Source: Ruminococcaceae bacterium UBA7101 (lineage in GTDB: Bacteria; Bacillota; Clostridia; Oscillospirales; Acutalibacteraceae). From it: a DNA stretch of 64,000 bases. Below the pieces are notes generated by a model. It did not search any database. It saw only the letters and a program-made list of their open reading frames with translations, and was not told where the DNA came from. The translations under genes were made by a program, and so were the position numbers. Below, in pieces: positions 8,552 to 16,482 of this stretch. Within the stretch, counting starts at the first letter, position 1, and each line of letters begins with the position of its first letter. The stretch is from NCBI GenBank assembly GCA_002493325.1, contig DKYL01000004.1, forward strand, positions 1 to 64,000, read 5' to 3'.

Positions 8552-9628
8552 TTAACCCTTTATCTGTTTTAATTTATATTCACTCTGTGAAAAGAATTTT
8601 TTATAGGCATCACAATAATTCTTATCACGCCTGTTCCGCTTACATCCGCCGCCTCGGCAGACATAGAAAAACTCACAAGCCTTGCAAGCAGGATTAAGCT
8701 TAAAGGACTCTTTTAAAAATTCCACAGCCTTTTCGCTGTGATAAAGCTCATCAAAGGAAGCACTGTTGATGTTGCCCAAGTACCACTCATCCGTGCAATA
8801 GAAATCACAGGGATAAACACTGCCGTCACCCTCCACCACAAACTGCGTTGAGCAGCAGCCGTTCATACCGCACTGCTCGGCATTCCTGCCGTTTACAAGT
8901 GCTATGTAATTATCAAAGGAACGGATTGAAACATATTCGCCCCGCATATAATCATTGAAATATATATTAAAGCCCCTTGTGAGGAACTCACTGTAATCAT
9001 CACAATCCATATACATTTCTTCATCATAAACACCGCTGAAGGGTCTTAAGCAGGGAATAAACTGCAGATATCTCAAACCCTCGGATTTAAAAAATCTGTA
9101 AGCCTGTCTGAATTGATTGGCGGTTCTTTTTGTTAAAACGGACAGCACATTGAATGAAACATTATGCTTTTTTAAACACGCAATACCTTTCATAACGTCA
9201 TTAAAGGAGCTTTTTCCGTCAGGATAAAGACGATATGAATTAAGCTTTTCATCACCATCAAGGGATACACCGATTAAGAAATTGTGCTTTTTAAAAAACG
9301 CAGCAAATTCATCAGTAATCAAAGTACCGTTCGTCTGCAAGCAATAGTGCACGGGAGCGTTCTGTGCATTATTCTTTTTAACAAAATCAACAAAAGCACT
9401 GAAAAAATCTATTCCGCTGAGCAGCGGTTCACCCCCCTGAAAAGTGAAATAGACATCACTTCCCTTTGCAAAATCAAGGGCTGATAATATCACGTTTTCA
9501 GCCGTGCTTTCAGTCATCATTCCTTTTGAATACTCGCTTCGTTCACCTGCAAGCGAGCTGTAAAAACAGTATTCGCATTTCAGATTACAAAGACTTGATG
9601 ACGGCTTGAGCATTACCGATATAGCCAT
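8552..9628 (-). CDS. Radical SAM/SPASM protein, anaerobic sulfatase-maturase-like
   Basis: 358 residues. The radical SAM cluster motif CNLKCEYC (Cys 14, 18, 21) is preceded by MLKPSSSL, as in anaerobic sulfatase-maturating enzymes (anSME), and FQGGEPLL follows. The C-terminal SPASM region carries further Cys motifs (CCSTQF, YPCDFYC, CKACEFFYVCRGGGC) for two auxiliary 4Fe-4S clusters. anSMEs oxidise a Cys or Ser in sulfatases to formylglycine. No sulfatase with a C/S-x-P-x-R motif is in this window, so its target lies elsewhere or it modifies something else. First gene of a minus-strand unit with the lipoprotein 4 bases downstream. Confidence 0.8.
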   Translation of the reverse strand: MAISVMLKPSSSLCNLKCEYCFYSSLAGERSEYSKGMMTESTAENVILSALDFAKGSDVYFTFQGGEPLLSGIDFFSAFVDFVKKNNAQNAPVHYCLQTNGTLITDEFAAFFKKHNFLIGVSLDGDEKLNSYRLYPDGKSSFNDVMKGIACLKKHNVSFNVLSVLTKRTANQFRQAYRFFKSEGLRYLQFIPCLRPFSGVYDEEMYMDCDDYSEFLTRGFNIYFNDYMRGEYVSIRSFDNYIALVNGRNAEQCGMNGCCSTQFVVEGDGSVYPCDFYCTDEWYLGNINSASFDELYHSEKAVEFLKESFKLNPACKACEFFYVCRGGGCKRNRRDKNYCDAYKKFFSQSEYKLKQIKG

Positions 9629-9702
9629 TTAATCACCTACAATTCATAGCAAACCTTTTAATATTATATTATATTTTAAAGTGTAATACAAGCAATATAG
9701 AA

Positions 9703-9733
9703 AAAATCCCGATGGACAAACCATCGGGATTTT
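9703..9733 (-). terminator. Terminator of the PFOR gene
   Basis: AAAATCCCGATGG and CCATCGGGATTTT form a perfect 13-bp stem with loop ACAAA, just after the nifJ stop codon. A-rich left flank gives a U-tract on the minus strand. Confidence 0.85.
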
Positions 9734-9756
9734 GTTATTACCTTTGTGAATAATAA

Positions 9757-12700
9757 TTATTCAGCATCGGGAGCATAGTAATCAACAAGCTTTGCAAGCT
9801 TATTGTACTTTTCAATTGAATTCTCTGCTGCGATAGCGAAGAGCTGCTCTGCCTTGCCAGGGAATGCTCTCTTAAGTGAAGAATATCTAACCTCACCCTC
9901 GATGAATTCAACATAGTCAGCAGTAGGAGCCTTGCTGTCAAGTGAGAATGGATTCTTGCCCTGTTCAATAAGAGCAGGATTGTAACGGAATAAGTTCCAG
10001 TAACCTGCAGCAACAGCCTTCTTCTGCTCTGTCTGGTTGAATGGCATCTTGATACCGTGGTTGATACAAGGAGCGTAACAGATAATGATGGAAGGACCAT
10101 TATAAGCAGCAGCCTCCTGGAATGCCTTTAAGCACTGGTTAGCGTTAGCACCCATAGCAACCTGAGCAACGTAAACATAGCCGTAGCTCATAGCAATCTG
10201 AGCAAGGTCTTTCTTCTTAACAACCTTACCTGAAGCAGCAAACTTAGCAACAGCACCTGTCGGTGTAGCCTTTGAAGCCTGACCGCCTGTATTAGAGTAA
10301 ACCTCTGTATCAAATACAACAATGTTTACATCCTCGTTAGAAGCGATAACGTGGTCAAGACCGCCGAAGCCGATATCGTAAGCCCAACCGTCACCGCCGA
10401 AGATGAACTGATATTTCTTAGCTGCGTAGTCAGCATCCTTAAGGAAATCAGCGGCAGCGTCAGCAGCCTCACCCTCAAAGCTGTTAGCCTTTAATGCTGC
10501 AATAAGAGCATCAGCAGCCTCAGTATTCTTAGCAGCATCCTCGTATGTGTCAAGCCAAGCCTGTGCCTCTGCAGCAACTGCAGTGTTCAGAAGAACCTCA
10601 GCATCCATAGCAAGTCTTTCACGAATCTGCTTCTGAGCAAGCATCATACCGTAACCGAACTCAGCGTTATCCTCAAACAGTGAGTTTGACCAAGCAGGAC
10701 CGTGACCCTTCTTGTCAACTGTGTAAGGAGTTGAAGGAGCAGAACCGCCCCAGATTGATGAACAGCCTGTTGCGTTAGCAATATACATTCTGTCACCGTA
10801 AAGCTGTGTTACAAGCTTTGCATAAGGTGTTTCACCACAGCCTGCACAAGCACCTGAGAACTCAAGGTATGGCTTTCTGTACTGAACACCGATTGTTGTG
10901 TTATTAACAACCTCAGGCTTAGCATCAACGTCGCAGAGAGCGTCGAATACAGGCTGAGATTTCATCTGTGAAGCGATTGGCTTCATTGTAAGTGACTTAG
11001 TAGGACAAACGTTAGCACAAGAGCCGCAGCCTGTACAGTCAAGAGTTGAAACGATAAGTGCATACTTGTAAGGTGCTCTCTTATGGTCAACCATTGGTGC
11101 ACCCTCAACCTTAGCAGCCTCTTCGTTTGTAAGACATACAGGACGGATTACAGCGTGAGGACAAACCATTGAGCAAAGGTTACACTGTGCACATGTGGTT
11201 GGCTCCCACTCAGGAACTGTGATAGCAATACCTCTCTTCTCAAATGCTGCTGAGCCCTGAGGATAAACACCGTCAGCACAGTCAACAAATGTTGAAACAG
11301 GAAGGTCATCACCGTGTAATCTGCCGACAGGATCAAGAATGTCCTTAACGAACTTCTTCATTTCAGGACGCTCTGTAGGAACAACAAGCTCGGTTGGCTC
11401 GTCAACTGCGTCCTTCCATGAAGCAGGAACGTCAATCTTAACAAGCTCCTTAGAGCCTCTCTCGATACCGTTGCAGTTCGCGTTAACGATAGCTTCACCC
11501 TTCTTTGAGAACTTCTTAACAACTGCAGCCTTCATAAGCTCAATTGCCTTCTCAACAGGGAGAATATTTGAAATGGTAAAGAATGCTGACTGGAGAATTG
11601 TTGATGCTCTGCCCGGAAGACCAACCTCCTCAGCAATCTTGATACCGTTGATGGTGTAGAACTGAATATCGTTTTCAGCAATATACTTCTTCATCTTAGC
11701 AGGAAGCTGCTTATCAAGCTCCTCCGGTGACCAGATGCAGTTAAGAAGGAAGGTACCGCCCGGAACAATATCCTGTACCATATCATATTTTGTTACATAA
11801 GAAGGATTGTGGCAAGCAACAAAGTTTGCCTTGTTAATCAGATAAGTTGATGTGATTGGTGAAGAACCGAAACGAAGGTGAGATACTGTGATACCGCCTG
11901 ACTTCTTTGAATCGTAGAAGAAGTAGCCCTGAGCGAACATATCTGTATTATCACCGATAATTTTGATAGAATCCTTATTTGCACCAACTGTACCGTCTGA
12001 GCCAAGACCCCAGAACTTACAGGATGTTGTGCCTGCAGGAGTTGTATCAGGTGCTTCGGTAACATCAAGTGAAAGATTTGTAACATCATCGTGGATAGAA
12101 AGAGTGAACTCCTTCTTAGGCTCAGCTGCATTCATATTGTTGTAAACTGCAATAATATGAGCAGGGAGAGTATCCTTTGAACCAAGACCGTATCTGCCGC
12201 CGTAAACAGGAACATTCTCAAACTCTGAATTCTTAAGAGCTGCAACAACGTCAAGGAATAAAGGCTCACCGAGTGAACCCGGCTCCTTAGTTCTGTCGAT
12301 AACTGAAATTGACTTAACGCTCTTTGGCATAACATCAAGAAGATGCTTAACTGAGAATGGTCTGTAAAGGTGAACCTTAATCATACCAACCTTCTCACCG
12401 CGTGCGTTGAGGAAGTCAACAGTTTCCTGAATGGTGTCACAAACTGAACCCATAGCAACAATAACTCTCTCAGCATCCTCAGCACCATAGTAGTTGAAGA
12501 GCTTATAGTCTGTGCCGAGCTTCTCGTTAACAACATTCATATACATTTCTGTTGTAGCAACAGCGTCATTGTAGTACTTGTTGCAAGCCTCTCTGTGCTG
12601 GAAGAAGATATCACTGTTTTCAGCAGAACCGCGAAGAACAGGTCTTTCAGGATTTAAAGCTCTTGCTCTGAATTCCTGAACATCCTCCATATCAACCATT

Positions 12701-13278
12701 GACTTGAGATCTTCGTAATCCCAGATGTCAATCTTCTGAATTTCGTGTGAGGTACGGAAACCGTCAAAGAAATGAAGGAAAGGAACACGGCTCTTTAATG
12801 TTGCAAGGTGAGCAACTGCACCAAGGTCCATAACCTCCTGAACATTAGCAGAGCAAAGCATTGCATAACCTGTCTGACGGCAAGCCATAACGTCTGAATG
12901 GTCACCGAAAATGTTAAGTGCGTGAGTTGATACGCAGCGTGCTGATACGTGAATAACTGAAGGGATTAACTCACCGGCAATCTTATACATATTCGGGATC
13001 ATAAGAAGAAGACCCTGTGATGCAGTATAAGTTGTGGTTAAAGCACCTGCTGAAAGTGAGCCGTGAACGGCACCTGCAGCACCTGCTTCAGATTCCATTT
13101 CAGCAACCTTAACAGTCTGACCGAAAATGTTTTTTACCCCTCTGGCAGCCATGGCGTCGGTTTCCTCAGCCATATTTGATGAAGGAGTAATTGGATAAAT
13201 TGCGGCAACTTCTGTGAACGCGTAACTCACGTGCGCAGCGGCAGTGTTACCGTCCATAGTTTTTTTCTTTCTTGCCAT
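9757..13278 (-). CDS. nifJ: Pyruvate:ferredoxin (flavodoxin) oxidoreductase
   Basis: 1173 residues, full length for the homodimeric single-chain enzyme that converts pyruvate and CoA to acetyl-CoA, CO2 and reduced ferredoxin. Domain order is as expected: N-terminal pyrimidine-binding TPP domain (AAAHVSYAFTEVAAIYPITPSS), transketolase C-terminal-like domain, gamma domain, two 4Fe-4S motifs (CAQCNLCSMVCPH and CTGCGSCANVCP), a further cluster Cys motif CAGCGETPY and the TPP-binding GDGWAYDIGFGG with the VYSNTGGQ segment. Start follows TAGGAGGATGTTCAT. Monocistronic, with its own promoter and terminator. It supplies reduced ferredoxin, relevant to the FTR-like protein at 35604. Confidence 0.97.
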   Translation of the reverse strand: MARKKKTMDGNTAAAHVSYAFTEVAAIYPITPSSNMAEETDAMAARGVKNIFGQTVKVAEMESEAGAAGAVHGSLSAGALTTTYTASQGLLLMIPNMYKIAGELIPSVIHVSARCVSTHALNIFGDHSDVMACRQTGYAMLCSANVQEVMDLGAVAHLATLKSRVPFLHFFDGFRTSHEIQKIDIWDYEDLKSMVDMEDVQEFRARALNPERPVLRGSAENSDIFFQHREACNKYYNDAVATTEMYMNVVNEKLGTDYKLFNYYGAEDAERVIVAMGSVCDTIQETVDFLNARGEKVGMIKVHLYRPFSVKHLLDVMPKSVKSISVIDRTKEPGSLGEPLFLDVVAALKNSEFENVPVYGGRYGLGSKDTLPAHIIAVYNNMNAAEPKKEFTLSIHDDVTNLSLDVTEAPDTTPAGTTSCKFWGLGSDGTVGANKDSIKIIGDNTDMFAQGYFFYDSKKSGGITVSHLRFGSSPITSTYLINKANFVACHNPSYVTKYDMVQDIVPGGTFLLNCIWSPEELDKQLPAKMKKYIAENDIQFYTINGIKIAEEVGLPGRASTILQSAFFTISNILPVEKAIELMKAAVVKKFSKKGEAIVNANCNGIERGSKELVKIDVPASWKDAVDEPTELVVPTERPEMKKFVKDILDPVGRLHGDDLPVSTFVDCADGVYPQGSAAFEKRGIAITVPEWEPTTCAQCNLCSMVCPHAVIRPVCLTNEEAAKVEGAPMVDHKRAPYKYALIVSTLDCTGCGSCANVCPTKSLTMKPIASQMKSQPVFDALCDVDAKPEVVNNTTIGVQYRKPYLEFSGACAGCGETPYAKLVTQLYGDRMYIANATGCSSIWGGSAPSTPYTVDKKGHGPAWSNSLFEDNAEFGYGMMLAQKQIRERLAMDAEVLLNTAVAAEAQAWLDTYEDAAKNTEAADALIAALKANSFEGEAADAAADFLKDADYAAKKYQFIFGGDGWAYDIGFGGLDHVIASNEDVNIVVFDTEVYSNTGGQASKATPTGAVAKFAASGKVVKKKDLAQIAMSYGYVYVAQVAMGANANQCLKAFQEAAAYNGPSIIICYAPCINHGIKMPFNQTEQKKAVAAGYWNLFRYNPALIEQGKNPFSLDSKAPTADYVEFIEGEVRYSSLKRAFPGKAEQLFAIAAENSIEKYNKLAKLVDYYAPDAE

Positions 13279-13318
13279 ATGAACATCCTCCTAAAGTAAA
13301 AATGTGTTAATTAAGAGA

Positions 13319-13337
13319 AAGCGGACAAAGTCCACTT
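13319..13337 (-). promoter_or_regulatory. Leader inverted repeat of the PFOR gene
   Basis: AAGCGGAC-AAA-GTCCACTT, 8-base arms with one G-U-compatible mismatch, lies between the predicted promoter and the start codon. It may be an operator or a short 5' UTR hairpin. Confidence 0.35.
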
Positions 13338-13347
13338 AACCTTAAAC

Positions 13348-13376
13348 ATTATACCACTATATATTTTCAAATTCAA
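13348..13376 (-). promoter_or_regulatory. nifJ: Promoter of the PFOR gene
   Basis: Minus-strand TTGAAT (13376-13371), a 17-base spacer and TATAAT (13353-13348), with an extended -10 TGG directly before it. A near-consensus sigma-A promoter, fitting the high expression expected for PFOR. Confidence 0.7.
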
Positions 13377-13392
13377 TGATAAAATAAAAAAA

Positions 13393-13425
13393 GTTGATAT
13401 AGTTTAAAAATTAAACCATATCAAC
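13393..13425 (-). terminator. Terminator overlapping the end of the small peptide gene
   Basis: On the minus strand GTTGATATGGTTTAA, a TTTT loop and TTAAACTATATCAAC, followed by seven T residues. The stem is 15 bp with one G-U pair, and the stop codon of the peptide gene lies inside it. Confidence 0.75.
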
Positions 13426-13551
13426 ATCAGTTACACCGGATTCATTATAATTTTTTGCACTCTGACTCTCGGCAAGAAGATTATTGAGATTCGGGAAAAT
13501 CATTGTCATAAACAAAATAAATGCTATGAGCAGACTTATAAATCTTTTCAA
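13411..13551 (-). CDS. Small exported peptide, 46 residues
   Basis: Starts at TTG 13551, about 6 bases after AAAGGGTG. The product begins MKRFISLLIAFILFMTMIF, a basic end plus hydrophobic segment typical of a signal peptide or single membrane helix, and then has a short polar tail of about 25 residues (NLNNLLAESQSAKNY, ending DVDMV). A rho-independent terminator overlaps its stop codon. These three signals together support a real gene in what would otherwise be a 416-base gap (13279-13694). The tail has no Cys, and I do not recognise a family. It could be a signalling peptide precursor, a small membrane protein or the remnant of a larger exported protein. Confidence 0.55.
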   Translation of the reverse strand: MKRFISLLIAFILFMTMIFPNLNNLLAESQSAKNYNESGVTDVDMV

Positions 13552-13694
13552 AAAATCACCCTTTACTATAACTTTCTATACAGTAGTCCCCAAAACAGCA
13601 AAAAAGTTGACATAAATATAATCATAACTACACATCAAATGCAGTTGTTAGCTGAAAGCAGACATAAACGGGTGATTTTTTTGATTGTTCTAAA

Positions 13695-15161
13695 TTAATC
13701 AGCCTTAAAATTATATATGGGCTTAATTTGCAAAAGAACATCTGCTGTCGGTGTAATTTGTGTCACAATCTCATCTTTATTCTTATAAGCCATAGGCGAT
13801 TCGTCTATGGTAGATTCTTTAACACAGGTTGAGAAAACACCCGCCATTTCCTTTTGATACTCATCAATAGAGAGCAAATCTCTGGCAGTTCCTCTGCTCA
13901 TAAGCCTTCCGGCACCGTGCGGAGCAGAGCAGTTCCAGTCCGCATTGCCTTTACCAACACAAATCAGGCTACCGTCACGCATATTGATAGGAATTAAAAG
14001 CATTTCGCCCCTTTGTGCGGAAACAGCACCTTTGCGAACAACATTATTTTTCAAGTCAATATAATTGTGGACGGTTTCAAACGAATCAAACAATTCAATA
14101 CCTTTGCCAAAATAATTTGTAAGAATCAGATTTGCAATTATTTGACGATTCAAAATATACCGTTCATCATCACCGACCAACAAGGTCATTTCAATATGGT
14201 CAAGATTATAATCTCTGCCTATAGAAACCCCCCATAAATTTTTTTTGAATTTTTCTGCTAAATCATAATATTTTTCATATTCTTCTTCAGTTTGTTTTAT
14301 TGAAATTTTATTAATACTGTCCAATCTATAAAATATAGCTCTTTTAAATCTGTAATGATAAGCCATAAGATATTGTCGCCCACCTTGAGTACTTACATAT
14401 ATCTTAATAGGAAACACCTTATATTTGCCTATGTTATCTCTTTTAAGGGGATTTACCTCAATTTCAATCGCTCTGTGTTCTCTGATTGCCTCAAAAAGTA
14501 TAAACAGTATTTCGCTTTCCAATGCGTACAGAATATAATGGTGTTTAAAGCTAAAGTAATCAGGAATGCTTTCATACTTATCAAGTACATATGAACCGAC
14601 AACACCTATAGGATTTTCCTCAGAAAAAAAAGCAACTGCATCTTTCCATGATTCTAAATCAACTTCATCCTCATTTTTGCTAAAGATTAATTCTTTTCCA
14701 TTTTTTTCACTTTTTATAATACCTAACTTTTCATATTCCTTTAACTTTTTACGAATTGTTGACTCGTCAATCTGATAATCATCAAACAATGACAGATAGT
14801 CTAATGATATTATATCGGCAATTTCCCTTATTGACTTGAAAGTGCTATCGGAAAGAATATCCAAAATATAAAAATGCAGCATTATATCATTATCTGTAAA
14901 GCTTTTAGCCTTAAATGCATTATATAAAGGATTATGGGAAATGTTTCTGCTGTCAACTGCTATAAATATATTTTTACCATTTGCATTCTGCCGAAATGAC
15001 ATATAATCACCAAGCCAGCTCTCTATTCGCCTGCGTTCATTATCATAGCTTCTTGCACTTTTTGATGTATATTCATTACGGCTTTTAAATCCATAAATAT
15101 AAAACTGACTCATATATTCACGAATTTTAGAAAAATTTTTAATCAGTTCACTAAAAGCCAT
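13695..15161 (-). CDS. Chimera of a WYL-domain regulator and the RtcB C-terminus
   Basis: 488 residues from ATG 15161, 7 bases after GGGAGG. Residues 1 to about 335 are a WYL-type transcription regulator: N-terminal helical region, winged HTH near 90-160 (DESTIRKKLKEYEKLG), WYL domain near 213-293 (VFPIKIYVS, RQYLMAYHYRFKRAIFYRL) and the start of the C-terminal extension (NLWGVSIGRDYNLDHIEMTL). From the shared segment YILNR (about 335-339) to the end it is the C-terminal third of RNA-splicing ligase RtcB: VHNYIDLKNNVVRKGAVSA, LLIPINMRDGSLI, GKGNADWNCSAPHGAGRLMS, STIDESPMAYK and a final IKPIYNFKA. The HGAGR histidine that RtcB uses for guanylylation is kept, but the N-terminal metal-binding and catalytic part is absent, so ligase activity is unlikely. 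One open frame, no internal stop. Confidence 0.85.
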   Translation of the reverse strand: MAFSELIKNFSKIREYMSQFYIYGFKSRNEYTSKSARSYDNERRRIESWLGDYMSFRQNANGKNIFIAVDSRNISHNPLYNAFKAKSFTDNDIMLHFYILDILSDSTFKSIREIADIISLDYLSLFDDYQIDESTIRKKLKEYEKLGIIKSEKNGKELIFSKNEDEVDLESWKDAVAFFSEENPIGVVGSYVLDKYESIPDYFSFKHHYILYALESEILFILFEAIREHRAIEIEVNPLKRDNIGKYKVFPIKIYVSTQGGRQYLMAYHYRFKRAIFYRLDSINKISIKQTEEEYEKYYDLAEKFKKNLWGVSIGRDYNLDHIEMTLLVGDDERYILNRQIIANLILTNYFGKGIELFDSFETVHNYIDLKNNVVRKGAVSAQRGEMLLIPINMRDGSLICVGKGNADWNCSAPHGAGRLMSRGTARDLLSIDEYQKEMAGVFSTCVKESTIDESPMAYKNKDEIVTQITPTADVLLQIKPIYNFKAD

Positions 15162-15182
15162 ATTCTCACCTCCCGAATACAT

Positions 15183-15375
15183 AATCTATAATAAATGATA
15201 TCAAACAAAAACACAAATAAATAATTTAACTTTTTATGTAAATAAAAGTAAAGTCACCAAATATGAATATAACGAAGCCTGCACTAAAAATATGACAGGC
15301 GTGAAATCCACACAATAAATGAGCATAATCCACTGCTCAAATATCAATTGTATATATCATTATAATCACATATAA
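15183..15375. other. AT-rich gene-free spacer upstream of the chimera
   Basis: About 190 very AT-rich bases between the NERD gene terminator and the chimera start. I see no gene. A short imperfect repeat (GCCTG...CAGGC, near 15285-15305) is the only structure. Confidence 0.4.
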
Positions 15376-15410
15376 AAAGCGTTGAGATTTAAAAATCCCA
15401 ACACTTTTTA
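15376..15410 (-). terminator. Terminator of the NERD gene
   Basis: On the minus strand AAAAAGTGTTGGGATTT and AAATCTCAACGCTTTTT pair over 17 bp with two G-U pairs and a 2-base loop, ending in a T-run. Confidence 0.7.
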
Positions 15411-15411
15411 A

Positions 15412-16017
15412 TCATAATGCCGATAATAAGTTTGTTGCTCTATGTATCAGCTTTTCGTCGTATATTTTAGCCTGTCGTTCGTGAATGATTTGGTCTAATT
15501 CTTCAACATCACTTATTACACATTCATCCTCAACAGGACTGTTCTGATTAATAAAATAAGCATAACCTTTTATCCAGATTCTGATATTGTTATTCTTTAA
15601 GTACTTAGACAAAATATAAATCTGCCTTTTGGTTTGCTTGATTGGATTTCTTACTTTCTTTGTAAAAACATGACCGCCCGGAGAAACTTTTTCTTTTATC
15701 CAATCATAATCATCCGCATCACCATAGAGCCTTCCGTTATAATTCTTAATTTCAATAATAAAAATGCCGTTTTTGTTTATAATCAAATTATCAATTTCCG
15801 TTTCCTTTCCGTCTACACTCAAACTGATATTGTTTAGAAGAATATCATCACTGCGAAGAATGCTTCTTATTAGATTACAGAAGATTTCTTCGCCTTTACT
15901 GCCGGCATATTTAATTTCTTCTTGCTCGTGTTCATTATTTGATTTAACACTAAAAATAAAAAAAATTAAAAGAATTAAAACAATTAAAATAACAAATAAT
16001 ACAATTCCTGTAATCAT
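15412..16017 (-). CDS. Membrane-anchored NERD-domain protein
   Basis: 201 residues. Residues 3-24 are one strongly hydrophobic helix; the rest faces the cytoplasm or outside. A NERD (nuclease-related) domain follows, with GSKGEEIFCNLI, then TEIDNLIINKNGIFIIEIKNY, carrying the E-x-D and E-x-K pattern of the PD-(D/E)xK nuclease fold, and GDADDYDW. NERD proteins are thought to act on DNA or RNA, but few are characterised. It sits in the accessory patch with the WYL-RtcB chimera and surface protein debris, and has its own terminator, so operon membership is not shown. Confidence 0.75.
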   Translation of the reverse strand: MITGIVLFVILIVLILLIFFIFSVKSNNEHEQEEIKYAGSKGEEIFCNLIRSILRSDDILLNNISLSVDGKETEIDNLIINKNGIFIIEIKNYNGRLYGDADDYDWIKEKVSPGGHVFTKKVRNPIKQTKRQIYILSKYLKNNNIRIWIKGYAYFINQNSPVEDECVISDVEELDQIIHERQAKIYDEKLIHRATNLLSAL

Positions 16018-16139
16018 ATAATGATCCTCAAATAATTTTCAATGAAAAAACTTGAAAGTGTATCCGAATTTTTTCAATAAATTTTATAGTATATTACAAT
16101 GTTTTTTCTCTTTTCACTTTAAAACCTTAACTATGAAGA

Positions 16140-16361
16140 CAAAACAATTTCAACGGAATAGCGTTTTTGGATATTCTGATACCATTCTCATCATAAGTAT
16201 AGCTGTAATTATTAACGTCGTCATCTATGCGTTTAAGACTTCTGCCGAGATTATGCAATGGAAAAACTATAACCTGCAATACCTGAACCATTGTCTGTTG
16301 GTGTTGCGGTTAAAGTGTTATACTGGTTTGTTCATTTGTATAATTCCAATCTCTCCAACCT
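16140..16361 (-). pseudogene. Decayed fragments of an RHS/YD-repeat or Ig-like surface protein
   Basis: The 465-base stretch 16018-16482 has no intact gene. Read on the minus strand it gives recognisable pieces in different frames: GWRDWNYTNEQTSITL (16361 downward), then after a frameshift TATPTDNGSGIAGYSFSIA and a stop (about 16310-16251), then DVNNYSYTYDENGIRISK (about 16220-16165). The first two look like a bacterial Ig-like repeat, the last is a clear YD-repeat of the RHS/wall-associated protein type. The plus-strand open frame over this region is only its shadow. This is the eroded remainder of a large secreted protein. Confidence 0.6.
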
Positions 16362-16447
16362 TTACATAACTTTCGTTAATTATATAAAGCAATATATTTT
16401 TTAACTAATCTAGTGCATTGTTCAGCTCACTTGATGGATAATCTAAA

Positions 16448-16474
16448 ATACGAAGCAGAAATTCTGCTTCGTAT
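16448..16474 (-). terminator. Terminator after the second Thr-rich lipoprotein gene
   Basis: ATACGAAGCAGAA and TTCTGCTTCGTAT pair over 13 bp with a single-base centre; T-rich sequence follows on the minus strand. Confidence 0.65.
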
Positions 16475-16482
16475 CAACATCA

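Noticed and set aside
13608..13622. TTGACA next to TATAAT on the plus strand as a promoter
   Set aside because: The two boxes are only 3 bases apart, and no plus-strand gene follows.
16052..16369. 105-residue plus-strand open frame
   Set aside because: It lacks a ribosome binding site and family features; the minus strand here shows RHS/YD and Ig-like remnants, so it is a shadow.
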